Source of the DNA: Leidyana gryllorum EB-2025a
Lineage: Eukaryota > Apicomplexa
Assembly: GCA_048772705.1 (NCBI GenBank)
Contig: JBLWGC010000201.1
Location: forward strand, 39,025 to 103,024
DNA: 64,000 nucleotides
Reading direction: 5' to 3'
Below are positions 23,749 to 33,263 of the stretch, in pieces. The notes beneath the pieces were generated by a model. It did not search any database. It had not been told where the DNA came from and was given only the letters and a program-made list of their open reading frames with translations. A program made the position numbers and the translations under genes. Each line of letters begins with the position of its first letter. Positions within the stretch are counted from its first letter, which is position 1.

Positions 23749-23876
23749 GATCTATTTCGGTAAGCGCGCGTGTTTGTCACCCCCGTGTCTCCCCGTGTTT
23801 CCGGACACACCGGTAGTTGTGCCGGTCTGCATGAACCATAAAAAAGGGTACACGTGTTGTTAAGGTAAGGTCTACA
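23637..23876 (-). repeat. Element D LTR, copy 4
   Basis: 240 bp, 5' LTR of the whole minus copy and high-coordinate edge of the D block. It carries about one base difference from the other three D LTRs, within the inverted-repeat region. Confidence 0.9.
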
Positions 23877-24678
23877 GGAAAGAGCTAATCGGTCAATCAT
23901 ACAAATGCTCCGCTGCGCTTTAATGGGCTACGGAGGCACGTGGGTGGGACACTTGATGGCCACGGAAATGGCTTACAACGCAGCCCCACAAGCCTCAACT
24001 AAGTTCTCCCCACTCGAACTCGACACTGGCCGGATCACTTTTCTACCCAACAACCTCTTAGATCTTGCAGCACAGCGCAGTGTGACCGGCAAAGTGTACC
24101 TACAGAAACTGCAGGAAGCAGCAGATAGACTTAGGGAGGCTGCGAACAGGCAGAAGCGCTCCGCGGACAAACACAGGCTGAACAAGGAGTTCACAGTAGG
24201 AGAGCGCGTGCTGCTCTCCACGAATCGACTAGCCCACGTACCAACATCCAAGCTCACGTCTCCTTTCTGTGGCCCCTTCACCATTCTGCAGAGAACCAGC
24301 GACGACACGTACCTCCTCGACATACCCAGCTCCTGGGGGATCTACCCGAAGTTTCACACTAGCAGACTCGAACCGTACCACGAGAATACTGGCGACACTG
24401 AACCAATCACGATAGAAGAGGACGATGAAGGAGAGCAACCGATCGGACAGGTGAAAGAGGACGAGCAGTTATACATAATGCAGGAGATTGTGGGATGGCG
24501 CGAGACCGATAAGGGACTTGAATATAAGGTGAAATGGGTCGGATACCCCGACCAAACATGGGAACCAGCCAACAACGTCAACGAGGCCGATGGACAAGAC
24601 CTCATTGAGAACTTCATGAGAAAGTGGAACAAGCGCTTCCCCAAGAACCCATTCATCTTAGGAGGGGGAGGAGTGTAG
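23877..24678 (+). pseudogene. Element C pol, second part: integrase end and chromodomain
   Basis: Resumes right of the D block with the end of the integrase core (MATEMAYNAAPQASTKFSPLELDTGR) and the GPFTILQRTSDDTYLLDIP segment that precedes chromodomains. A chromodomain follows (LYIMQEIVGW, YKVKWVGYPDQTWEPANNV). The frame ends in a glycine run encoded by the polypurine tract, and its TAG stop is made by bases 3-5 of the 3' LTR. Confidence 0.88.
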
Positions 24679-24911
24679 ACAAGGACACTTTTAGTTTAGT
24701 TAGTCACTGACCAGCCGCAGCTGGATCAGCATCATTAGAGGGTGTCTCCGAGGCCGGTAGACCGGGCACACACGGAGACGCGCGATCTACAAACACAGAT
24801 TAGTCATTTCAAAGCTTACTAACGAACGTACCATGCCATTGGAGCTACGCAGCAGCCGGCGGCTTAGCCGTCAACCCGACGCCATGGCGACCTGTGGGAA
24901 CCGGGGTTACA
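24674..24911 (+). repeat. Element C 3' LTR
   Basis: 238 bp, identical to the 5' LTR by eye. It is preceded by the polypurine tract AGGAGGGGGAGGAG and followed by cggcc, the right copy of the target duplication. Confidence 0.92.
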
Positions 24912-25817
24912 CGGCCCCACTGATCCCCGTTGGTACCCTCTGGTTCCTTGCGTCGCCAGTACTCGCCCTTCCGCTCTGCGTAGATCTCTCCTTTCTGTCA
25001 CTGTTGCATAAAGTAGCGCTCGTTCGCATATGTTTTCGAATGTGGTTCCTATGCAGGTGGCTAAAGCCAGCTGGTCTTTCTCCGGCAAGCCCTGGAAAAA
25101 TAGATTGATAGCAGAATTTTCCGACATCATCGGCAGTCCTCGCTTCAACTCCCTGCATTCCAACACGTAAGCTTGCATGTCCTGTCCTTTCCGCAGTTGG
25201 GTCCACTTTATTAGGTCGTCTTCGGCCTTATTCCGAGCCCCGAATTCTCGGAGGAAGCTCTGTCGGAAGTTAGACCATGATCCTTGGACCAGATCATCGG
25301 CCTTTGCCAGATACCACCTCGCTGGCCCCCCGTCCATCCCCGAACATGTGGCTCTGATCATTTCTTCCTCCTCCGTTACCCCAAAGGCTTTGAATCGGGC
25401 TTCACAGCCATCGAGCCAGTCCCTCGCATCCGTGGTCTTGTTGGCTGTGAACAGCGGCTGTCGTTTCAGTGCCTGCTGGGCTGCTTCGGATATGCCTCGG
25501 TGAGTGTTAAACGGTTTCTTTGTTTGTTTCCCTATTTCAGTTGGGCGGTTAGTCCCTGGGTTCTTAGTGATCTGTTCTTCCATAGTTTCCATCCGAAGCG
25601 CTAATCTTTCAATCACTGTCGTAAGTTTCTCCACATCTGTCCTGAGTCGTTCCTCTGTGCTGGTCTGTTCTGTAGCCTCTGTCTGAGGTTCGTTTGTCGC
25701 GTGCATCGTATCCTGTAATTCGCTCATAGGTCCGTCCTCTGGCTGCGCACTGCTACCAGTGTAGTGTTGCTCTAATGGTCTGTCTACGGTTCGTCCTGAT
25801 CTAAGTTCGGTCGGCAT
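24912..25817 (-). pseudogene. Element A gag, N-terminal piece
   Basis: Gag starts with ATG at 25817, inside the 5' LTR, and reads across the primer-binding site (the YTGSS residues). It carries the Retrotrans_gag domain: a DARDWLDGCEARF stretch, then ARWYLAK, FRQSFLREFGARNKAEDDL and LFFQGLPEKDQLAL. Element C interrupts it before the zinc knuckle, which lies at about 7670-7720 on the far side of the insertion. Confidence 0.85.
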
Positions 25818-25972
25818 GCACAGTTCTGATCACTAAAAGGTAAGCCGGTTCAAAAGGGTAAGTCTATCTGTGTGTGTTCGTGTCTCCGTGCCGGCTGCCG
25901 GCCGGCCCCCCCGGAGACACAGACATGTTGTCCCCAGACTAGCTGCGGCTAGATGGGTACTGAAGCGCTACA
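25760..25972 (-). repeat. Element A 5' LTR (213 bp)
   Basis: In element orientation the LTR starts TGTAGCGC and ends CTACA. It is followed by one base and the primer-binding site TGGTAGCAGTG (complement at 25748-25758). It carries the GTGTCTCC...GGAGACAC inverted repeat and the gag start codon. Flanking DNA at 25973 onwards is U-unit sequence that is uninterrupted in other copies (compare 44410 and 63120). Confidence 0.85.
25880..25920 (-). promoter_or_regulatory. LTR inverted repeat of element A
   Basis: GTGTCTCC at 25880-25887 pairs with GGAGACAC at 25913-25920 around a GGCC-rich loop. The gag ATG lies 62 bases further along the minus strand. The same arrangement occurs in the other five families. 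Its role is unknown; an RNA hairpin in the leader or a protein-binding site are both possible. Confidence 0.6.
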
Positions 25973-26035
25973 TGCTCTGGAACGATATGTACGAGTTCAA
26001 ACGACTTGTAGAGAAGTGTCATTTAAGTACCTATC

Positions 26036-27084
26036 AAGTAGCAAAGAAGTGTGAAACAAGTGTCAAACAACTCGGAAACCAGTGTCAAACAAGCCTGGAA
26101 CATGTTGCAAACAAGTGTGAAACATGTCGCGAAGCAAGGGTCAAACAAGTTCGCAACAAGTTTTAAACATGTTGCAAACAAGTGGCAAACATGTGTCAAA
26201 GATGTCGCAAACATATCGCAAACGAGTGTGAAACAACTCGCAAACAAGTGTCAAACATGTATCAAACAAGTGTCAAGCATGTGGCAAACATGTGTCAAAC
26301 AAGTGAGAAGCATGTGTGTAACACGTGGCAAACAATTAGCAAACAAGTGTCAAAGATGTCGCAAACAAGTAACTAACAAGTGTGAAACAAGTGGCAAACA
26401 TGTGTCAAAGATGTCGCAAACATATCGCAAACATATCCTAAACGAGTGTCAAACAGGTGTGAAACATGTGGCAACAAACAAGTGGCAAACATGTGTGTCA
26501 CACGTGGCAAAAAAGTAGCAAAACAAGTGTCAAAGATGTCGCAAACAAGTGTCAAACGAGTGTCAAACAAGTGTGAAACATGTGGCAAACATGTAGGAAA
26601 CAAGTGGCAAACGTGTGTGTAACACGTGGCAAACAAGTAGCAAAACAAGTGTCAAAGATGTCGCAAACATGTCGCAAACATGTCGCAAACAAGTGTCAAA
26701 CGAGTGTCAAACAAGTGTGGAACATGTGGCAAAAAAGTGTTAAACATGTGGCGAACAAGTCTCAACGGAGTTTCAAACAAGTGTTAAACATGTGGCAAAG
26801 AACTGGCAAGCAAGTGTAAAGCATGTGTCAAACGAGTGTCAAACAAGTGTGGAACATGTGGCAAAAAAGTGTTAAACATGTGGCGAACAAGTCTCAACGG
26901 AGTTTCAAACAAGTGTTAAACATGTGGCAAAGAACTGGCAAGCAAGTGTAAAGCATGTGGCAAACAAGTTTCAAACGAGTGTCAAACAAGTGTGGAACAT
27001 GTGGGAAAAAAGTGTTAAACATGTGGTGAACAAGTCTCAACGGAGTTTCAAACAAGTGTTAAACATGTGGCAAAGAAGTGGCAA
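26036..27084 (+). repeat. 11-bp satellite array of U0, left part
   Basis: Degenerate tandem repeat with period 11, consensus CAAACAWGTGK. Nearly every unit holds a CANNTG (E-box-like) hexamer such as CAAGTG or CATGTG. Because 11 is not a multiple of 3 and stops are rare, peptides with an 11-residue period (SVKQVWNMWQK type) are open in several frames on both strands. I regard these frames as by-products. Element F is inserted after position 27084. Confidence 0.92.
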
Positions 27085-27272
27085 TGTAGTAGTGACAACG
27101 TCTCTGTGTCTCCGGTGCCGGCCGGCCCGGTCACGGAGACACAGAGACACGCAGATAGACACACGTGTGCAGATTGTTTTTTGTTGCTCGACGACTAACG
27201 GGACACTTACGATGGATCTAAGAAACAGAAGCCTAGTGGCACCCTCGGCGCAGCAGAGTAGGCCAGATTACA
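27085..27272 (+). repeat. Element F 5' LTR
   Basis: Starts TGTAGTAGTGACAACG and ends GATTACA. The primer-binding site TGGTAGCAGTG is at 27274-27284. The gag ATG is at 27212, inside the LTR. Confidence 0.93.
27101..27147 (+). promoter_or_regulatory. LTR inverted repeat of element F
   Basis: A perfect 13-bp inverted repeat: TCTCTGTGTCTCC at 27101-27113 with GGAGACACAGAGA at 27135-27147, around a GGCCGGCC-containing loop. It ends about 65 bases before the gag start. Confidence 0.7.
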
Positions 27273-28393
27273 CTGGTAGCAGTGCGTATCAACATCGACC
27301 GGAGGAACTAAATACCCAACAGGAGAGCGAAAGTACGACTAGCGCGGCACAGCAACACCCTACAGCGTTGGAATCGGATTACGCGACGAAAGGACCAAGG
27401 GATCGCGCGGATCAAGGTGGCGGACTACTAGACCAATTGGAAACAGTATCAGAATCGGATTTTATCCGTATTGCGATCAGAATTGCAGCAGAGGCTCTAA
27501 GTGAACAAAGGCGGACCAACGGACCCTCGAAGCAGACGGGCGGAGAAGATGGCATGACCGATGAAACACGGGCGGAGCAGGCACTCAGGAAACACGATCC
27601 CTTCAGTGGCAAGGAGTTTGGCAAAGCCAGCGACTGGCTTGATGGTTGTTCTGCCAGATTCGTGGCGAGCGATATTCAAAAGGATCGAAGCAAGGTTCGA
27701 GCGGCATGCAGACTTTTAACGGGAGCGGCAGCCAGGTGGTTCCTAGCAAGACCCAGTATCTTAGACAGCACGTGGATAGAATTTCGCAACAAAATGATAA
27801 CCGCTTTCGATACCAATGAGTCACTGAACGACGACCTGACCAAACTTACGAAGCTGACGAAGTCAGGGAGTATGGAGACCTACGTGTCCGAATTCCGGAA
27901 TCTCACCAGAGAGATAGAAAGCTCAGTGGGGAAAACGGCTCTCAGCAATCTATTCTTCAGAGGACTGCCAGAAAAGGACCGGGTGGCCCTCATATCCTGT
28001 CTAGGAATGGAGCTGGACAGCATTTATGATCGAGCGCTTCAGTACGCATTACTCACACAGGCTCCAACCACGAGGCCAGAGTACTGCCTGGCAATTTCAC
28101 GACAGCCACCACGCGTGGGAGAAAAGTGTCCCTTCTCGCATGAGATTTGTACAAAGGAGAGGCGATGCTACAATTGTGGAAGTCAAGATCACATGGCATG
28201 GAAATGCCCGCTCAGCCGTAGTGATGGAGTCACGGCCAAAAGGCGAGCTGCACCGGATAGACATCATGCAACGAACCAGAAGGCACGCAGAGTCTTCACT
28301 GTCCAACACCGAGAGGATTTTACGGACTCCCAGGATCACGTGGCGAGTGGAATCCAAGGGGAAGGGAGCCAGGAACAACCGTGCCTACTGTGA
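27212..28393 (+). CDS. Element F gag
   Basis: 393 aa. The ATG at 27212 lies in the LTR. An in-frame opening further upstream in the satellite is coincidental. Translated primer-binding site YTGSSA near residue 21. Capsid-like domain (ASDWLDGCSARF, AARWFLARPS, LFFRGLPEKDRVAL) and CCHC knuckle (CYNCGSQDHMAWKC) near residue 320. Its end overlaps pol by about 13 bases in another frame. Confidence 0.9.
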   Translation: MDLRNRSLVAPSAQQSRPDYTGSSAYQHRPEELNTQQESESTTSAAQQHPTALESDYATKGPRDRADQGGGLLDQLETVSESDFIRIAIRIAAEALSEQRRTNGPSKQTGGEDGMTDETRAEQALRKHDPFSGKEFGKASDWLDGCSARFVASDIQKDRSKVRAACRLLTGAAARWFLARPSILDSTWIEFRNKMITAFDTNESLNDDLTKLTKLTKSGSMETYVSEFRNLTREIESSVGKTALSNLFFRGLPEKDRVALISCLGMELDSIYDRALQYALLTQAPTTRPEYCLAISRQPPRVGEKCPFSHEICTKERRCYNCGSQDHMAWKCPLSRSDGVTAKRRAAPDRHHATNQKARRVFTVQHREDFTDSQDHVASGIQGEGSQEQPCLL

Positions 28394-31300
28394 CAACGCG
28401 GTGGGAGATAGCGAACCCAGAGCAAGATGAAACGCGAAGAGATGCCTGCGTATTGATCGATACGGGTGCAGATATGGCGTGCATTCAAGAGGAAATGCTA
28501 CACCAATTACGACTAAAAAGCCTGGAGGAGACTGTGACGTTGAGAGGCGTGGCGGGGGCGAACACTTACCCAACGACCAGAGTGCAAGTCATTACCCCGA
28601 AAGGGAGGTCCATGACCCTCAAAGCCGCGGTGGTGGGGGGCTTACCCTACGAATTGATCCTACCAACACAAGCCATCGAACGACTCCAGCTGTGCATAGC
28701 GGTAGGGGAGAATCAACGTATCTGCATCCTGGAAGGAGTGATGATCCCTCTCAATCTAGCGACAACCACTAATCAGTGGATGAGGAGTGATTTAAGGGAG
28801 GCATACGTAGCAACCAAGGCTTCGTCATTCGAACCCATAAAAGAGCCGATAGACATCCCAGTGCAGCATCTCCACATATTGACGGACAGACCCACGATAT
28901 TCGCAGAAACACCACCCATGCCGCCTATAAGGAAAGGGGTGGACCATCGAATTGAGTTGAAAGACCCAGCGGTCAGACCGTTTGTCCGACAACCGTACCG
29001 GATAGCGCAGCAGTTCATGGGCGAATTGCGACAGCAGATCACAACCCTCACAAAGCTGGGCAAAATAAGGCTAAGCTCATCCAGCTGGGCATCGCCCTGT
29101 CTTTTCGTGCCAAAGAAAGACACGGCGGTACCACGGCTTGTTTGTGACTATCGACGCCTCAACGAAGCATCGAGAAAGGTAGCATCCCCCATACCGTCAT
29201 TGGAAGACGCGTTGCAATGCCTAGCGGGCGCACAATGGTTTTCGACCCTAGATCTCAAGTCCGGATACCATCAGGTACGCATGGACCCCGACTCCGCTCA
29301 CTTGACAGCCTTCGCAACGCCATGGGGATTATACGAGTGGCTAGTGATGCCTAACGGCCTCACGAACGCACCAGCCACATTCATGGTGTTGATGAACGGT
29401 ATATTGGGAGATCTTATTGGACAGTCGGTATTTGTATACCTTGATGATGTACTGGTATACTCGAAGAGTGAAGCGGACCATGCAAGACATCTGACAACGG
29501 TGATAGAGCGATTGCATCAAGAACGATTGGTGATTCACACCCGCAAATCCCACTTCTTCAAACATGAAGTGCAATTCCTGGGTCACATTGTATCCAAGAC
29601 AGGGATTCGACCAATCAAAGAACGAACGGAGGCCCTGCGACAGATTGAATTTCCGAGGACGCTGAAAGAAATGCAGAGCGTCTTGGGGACGTTCAACTAC
29701 TATAGAAGATTCATTAGTCACTTCGCCGCCATAGCAACACCACTTTATGAAGCCACTCACGGCCTGAAAAAACCAGGAGACAAAATCGAGAGGACAGAGG
29801 CAAGGGTAGCAGCACTCGAAGGGCTCAAGACACAACTAATAAACGCCACACAACTCCATTTCCCAACTCCCGAGATAAAGGAATTAGTCATCGACGCAGA
29901 TGCGAGCCTCACAGCGATAGGTGCTGTATTACAAGAGAAGACCTCGGATGGCCTGAAACCGATAGAGTTCCTCTCCAAAACACTCACCTCAACACAGCAG
30001 CGCTATCCTACGCATGAGAGAGAACTCATGGCCATCGTCACGGCATGCCGACATTGGCGATATTTGTTGATCGGCAGGAAGACGCTTATCAGAACGGATC
30101 ACAAACCCTTAACCCACCTCCTTACCCAAAATCACTTGTCAGATAGACAGGTTCGGTGGCTCGCCACGTTAGCCGAACTCAACATCGAAATCCAATACAT
30201 AAAGGGTACTCAGAACGTGATAGCGGATCTCCTGAGTAGACCCCGCAAAAATTCCGAAAAGAAGGACGACACTTTAAGGGAATGCTTTCACGTGGAACAG
30301 CAACAAACCCTGACCGAAATAGCGAGCACGGAAGAGAGCAGCAGTGGGACCTCACTAGAGCACCAGATCAGGGAGGCATGGCGACAAAGACCCGAGGAAG
30401 CAGGCAAATTCGGAGAGGTCCAATGGATACGCGGAGTCCCGGTCACGCCAGAGGGCGTGATTGAGATACCCGCCGACGACCAATTGATCAAGCGGATCAT
30501 ACACGACAGCCACGACAGTGCACTGGCTGGTCATCTGGCGGCCGACAAGACGGTCGGCCGGGTGAGGGCGCTTTTTGCCTGGCGCGGCATGGGTGCCGAC
30601 GTCATCGAGTACTGCAGAACATGCGATGTGTGCCAGCGGGCAAAGAAGAGAAATCACCGACCCTATGGCCTTTTGCACCCAATATCTAACCCCACGCTCC
30701 CGTGGACGGAGGTGGGATTGGATTTCTTGGAACTGCCCCGCGATGCAGAGTCCAATCAAGATTACCTTATGGTGGTAACCGACCGCCTGACAAGACGAAT
30801 ACGACTCATACCATGCTGCAAAACCATCACATCAGAGGGAGCTGCTCAACTATTTCTGGAGAACGTGGCCAGAATACACGGACTACCACGGAAAGTGATT
30901 TCAGATCGGGACACACGGTTCACGGCTAAGTTTTGGCAGGCGTTAATGACTTCAGTGGGGGTGAATCTAGCCATGACAACCTCAAGACATCCACAGAGCA
31001 ATGGACTGACAGAGAGAGCGAATCGGTCCACGATACAGATACTCAGATGCGCACTCGCAGGGCACACGAGCCACTGGGCTCGCCACATAGCCAGCACTGA
31101 GATGGCTTACAACTCAGCAGTGCAGACATCCACAGGTATGACGCCGCTGGAACTGGACACGGGTAGGACAACGTTCATCCCGTCGAATCTACATGACATC
31201 TGTTCTCAACGATCAACGATGGGGAAGTTGTATATGCAGAAACTACAGGAGGCCTATGACCGATTGAAACAGGCGTCCGAACGACAGAAAGGAACGGCAG

Positions 31301-31782
31301 ATCGACGAAGACAAGAACAACAACTGGAAGAGAACCAACTAGTTCTGCTGAAAACGAAGGACCTCACCCACGTACCTAGCAACAAGCTGACACTGCCATT
31401 CTGCGGACCATTCCGCATCCTCAGAAAGACTAGCAACGAGACATACGTACTGGACCTACCGCAGTCCTGGGGACTGTTCCCCAAGTTCCACATCAGCCGA
31501 CTCGAACCATACAACGCACTACCAGAACCCATCACACCAGCCGACCCACTAACGAGTCCACCAGAACAACTCTATATCATGGAGTCGATAGTCGGATGGC
31601 GCCCGACACATGGGGGAATAGAATATCTCGTGAAGTGGGCGGGCTACACGGATAAGACTTGGGAATCAGCGACTACAGTGATGGAAGCAGAAGGCGCGGA
31701 CTTAGTGGAAGAGTTCAGAACCAAGTGGAATCAACAGAACCCCCGCAACCCTTTTCCTCAGGAAGGAGGGGGAGGAGTGTAG
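28381..31782 (+). CDS. Element F pol
   Basis: 1133-aa open frame. Protease (CVLIDTGADMACIQ), reverse transcriptase (CLFVPKKDTAVPRL, STLDLKSGYHQV, VYLDDVLVYS), RNase H (DADASLTAIGAVL, RTDHKPLTHLL). Integrase zinc region (SHDSALAGHLAADK, CRTCDVCQ) and DDE core (VGLDFLELPRD, SDRDTRF, HPQSNGLTERANRS). Chromodomain at the C-terminus (LYIMESIVGW, YLVKWAGYTDKTWE). It opens without a clear ATG. The end is a glycine run from the polypurine tract plus a TAG made by the LTR. Confidence 0.9.
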   Translation: MPTVTTRWEIANPEQDETRRDACVLIDTGADMACIQEEMLHQLRLKSLEETVTLRGVAGANTYPTTRVQVITPKGRSMTLKAAVVGGLPYELILPTQAIERLQLCIAVGENQRICILEGVMIPLNLATTTNQWMRSDLREAYVATKASSFEPIKEPIDIPVQHLHILTDRPTIFAETPPMPPIRKGVDHRIELKDPAVRPFVRQPYRIAQQFMGELRQQITTLTKLGKIRLSSSSWASPCLFVPKKDTAVPRLVCDYRRLNEASRKVASPIPSLEDALQCLAGAQWFSTLDLKSGYHQVRMDPDSAHLTAFATPWGLYEWLVMPNGLTNAPATFMVLMNGILGDLIGQSVFVYLDDVLVYSKSEADHARHLTTVIERLHQERLVIHTRKSHFFKHEVQFLGHIVSKTGIRPIKERTEALRQIEFPRTLKEMQSVLGTFNYYRRFISHFAAIATPLYEATHGLKKPGDKIERTEARVAALEGLKTQLINATQLHFPTPEIKELVIDADASLTAIGAVLQEKTSDGLKPIEFLSKTLTSTQQRYPTHERELMAIVTACRHWRYLLIGRKTLIRTDHKPLTHLLTQNHLSDRQVRWLATLAELNIEIQYIKGTQNVIADLLSRPRKNSEKKDDTLRECFHVEQQQTLTEIASTEESSSGTSLEHQIREAWRQRPEEAGKFGEVQWIRGVPVTPEGVIEIPADDQLIKRIIHDSHDSALAGHLAADKTVGRVRALFAWRGMGADVIEYCRTCDVCQRAKKRNHRPYGLLHPISNPTLPWTEVGLDFLELPRDAESNQDYLMVVTDRLTRRIRLIPCCKTITSEGAAQLFLENVARIHGLPRKVISDRDTRFTAKFWQALMTSVGVNLAMTTSRHPQSNGLTERANRSTIQILRCALAGHTSHWARHIASTEMAYNSAVQTSTGMTPLELDTGRTTFIPSNLHDICSQRSTMGKLYMQKLQEAYDRLKQASERQKGTADRRRQEQQLEENQLVLLKTKDLTHVPSNKLTLPFCGPFRILRKTSNETYVLDLPQSWGLFPKFHISRLEPYNALPEPITPADPLTSPPEQLYIMESIVGWRPTHGGIEYLVKWAGYTDKTWESATTVMEAEGADLVEEFRTKWNQQNPRNPFPQEGGGGV

Positions 31783-31965
31783 TAGTGACAACGTCTCTGT
31801 GTCTCCGGTGCCGGCCGGCCCGGTCACGGAGACACAGAGACACGCAGATAGACACACGTGTGCAGATTGTTTTTTGTTGCTCGACGACTAACGGGACACT
31901 TACGATGGATCTAAGAAACAGAAGCCTAGTGGCACCCTCGGCGCAGCAGAGTAGGCCAGATTACA
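31778..31965 (+). repeat. Element F 3' LTR
   Basis: 188 bp, identical to the 5' LTR by eye. Preceded by the polypurine tract GAAGGAGGGGGAGGAG and followed by ggcaa. Confidence 0.93.
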
Positions 31966-33263
31966 GGCAAACACGTGTCAAACGAGAGTCAAACAAGTGT
32001 GAAATATGTGGCAGAAAAGTGTTTAACATGTGGCGAACAAGTCTCAACTGAGTGTCAAAGAAGTATGAAAGATGTGGCAAAGAAGTGGCAAGCAAGTGTA
32101 AAGCATGTAGCAAACAAGTGTCAAACGAGTGTCAAACAAGTAGCAAGCAAGTAGCAAACAAGTAGGAAACAGGTAGCAAACAAGTGTCAAACATGTATCA
32201 AACAAGTGTCAAGAATGTGGCAAACACGTGTCAAACAAGTGAGAAGCATGTGTGTAACACGTGGCAAACAATTAGCAAACAAGTGTCAAAGATGTCGCAA
32301 ACAAGTAACTAACAAGTGTGAAACAAGTGGCAAACATGTGTCAAAGATGTCGCAAACATATCGCAAACATATCCTAAACGAGTGTCAAACAGGTGTGAAA
32401 CATGTGGCAACAAACAAGTGGCAAACATGTGTGTCACACGTGGCAAAAAAGTAGCAAAACAAGTGTCAAAGATGTCGCAAACAAGTGTCAAACGAGTGTC
32501 AAACAAGTGTGAAACATGTGGCAAACATGTAGGAAACAAGTGGCAAACGTGTGTGTAACACGTGGCAAACAAGTAGCAAAACAAGTGTCAAAGATGTCGC
32601 AAAGATGTCGCAAACATGTCGCAAACATGTCGCAAACAAGTGTCAAACGAGTGTCAAACAAGTGTGGAACATGTGGCAAAAAAGTGTTAAACATGTGGCG
32701 AACAAGTCTCAACGGAGTTTCAAACAAGTGTTAAACATGTGGCAAAGAACTGACAAGCAAGTGTAAAGCATGTGGCAAACAAGTTTCAAAGAAGTATCAA
32801 ACAAGTTGTGGCAAAAAAGTGTTAAACATGTGGCGAACAAGTCTCAACGGAGTTCCAAACAAGTGTTAAACATGTGGCAAAGAACTGGCAAGCAAGTGTA
32901 AAGCATGCGGCAAACAAGTTTCAAACGAGTGTCAAACAAGTGTGGAACATGTGGGAAAAAAGTGTTAAACATGTGGTGAACAAGTCTCAACGGAGTTTCA
33001 AACAAGTGTTAAACATGTGGCGAAGAAGTGGCAAACACGTGTCAAACGAGTATCAAACAAGTGTGAAATATGTGGCAGAAAAGTGTTTAACATGTGGCGA
33101 ACAAGTCTCAACTGAGTGTCAACGAAGTATGAAAGATGTGGCAAAGAAGTGGCAAGCAAGTGTAAAGCAGGTGGCAAACAAGTTTCAAAGAAGTATCAAA
33201 CAAGTAGGAAGCAAGTAGGAAATAAGTGTGAAACAGGTAGCAAACAAGTGTCAAACATGTCGT
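31966..33263 (+). repeat. 11-bp satellite array of U0, right part
   Basis: Continuation of the array interrupted by element F, same consensus CAAACAWGTGK. It contains longer internal higher-order duplications: blocks of over 100 bp recur almost exactly near 26640, 26840 and 26930 in the left part and in this part. Confidence 0.92.

Larger units (their letters stand above)
11725..23876 (-). mobile_element. D block: rearranged multimer of chromovirus D inside element C
   Basis: Four 240-bp D LTRs, three on the minus strand (11725-11964, 19237-19476, 23637-23876) and one on the plus strand (16911-17150). The whole block is flanked by one short duplication of element C sequence (ggaaag at 11719-11724 and 23877-23882), so it behaves as one insertion. 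From high to low coordinates it holds a whole minus copy (23876-19237), an inverted plus-strand stretch (13757-19236) with a single internal LTR, and the 3' end of a minus copy (13756-11725). All copies are almost identical. Confidence 0.85.
19237..23876 (-). mobile_element. Element D, whole minus-strand copy
   Basis: A 4640-bp chromovirus with 240-bp LTRs at 19237-19476 and 23637-23876 that differ by about one base. Gag (22822-23748) and pol (19472-22972) are both long and open, so it looks whole. The primer-binding-site complement is at 23625-23635. The polypurine tract sits just before the 3' LTR. It is the best reference copy for the rearranged pieces beside it. Confidence 0.92.
7725..24911 (+). 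mobile_element. Element C: Ty3/gypsy chromovirus inserted in element A and split by the D block
   Basis: LTRs of 238 bp at 7725-7962 and 24674-24911 look identical. The target duplication is cggcc (7720-7724 and 24912-24916). Internal DNA is 7963-11724 and 23877-24673, separated by the 12.15-kb D block. Apart from that insertion gag and pol look open. It is younger than A and older than D. Confidence 0.92.
1..25972 (-). mobile_element. Element A: Ty3/gypsy chromovirus, split by B and C, runs off the left edge
   Basis: Minus-strand LTR retroelement. Its 5' LTR is at 25760-25972. The internal DNA lies in three pieces, 24912-25759, 6484-7724 and 1-1533, separated by insertions of elements C and B. 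Gag, protease, reverse transcriptase, RNase H and integrase are recognisable in the expected order. The 3' end and second LTR are outside the window, so the target duplication cannot be checked. It sits in a U-family rolling-circle unit: the DNA right of its LTR is U-unit tail followed by the 11-bp array. It is the oldest retroelement here by nesting. Apart from the two insertions its frames in the window look open. Confidence 0.9.
27085..31965 (+). mobile_element. Element F: Ty3/gypsy chromovirus inserted in the 11-bp array
   Basis: 4881 bp, 188-bp LTRs at 27085-27272 and 31778-31965 that look identical. Target duplication is ggcaa (27080-27084 and 31966-31970). Gag and pol are both open, so it looks whole and young. 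The translated gag and pol are closest to those of element C. Confidence 0.94.

Noticed and set aside
26036-27084. CRISPR-like array
   Set aside because: The period is 11 bp with no separate spacers, and the setting is eukaryotic.
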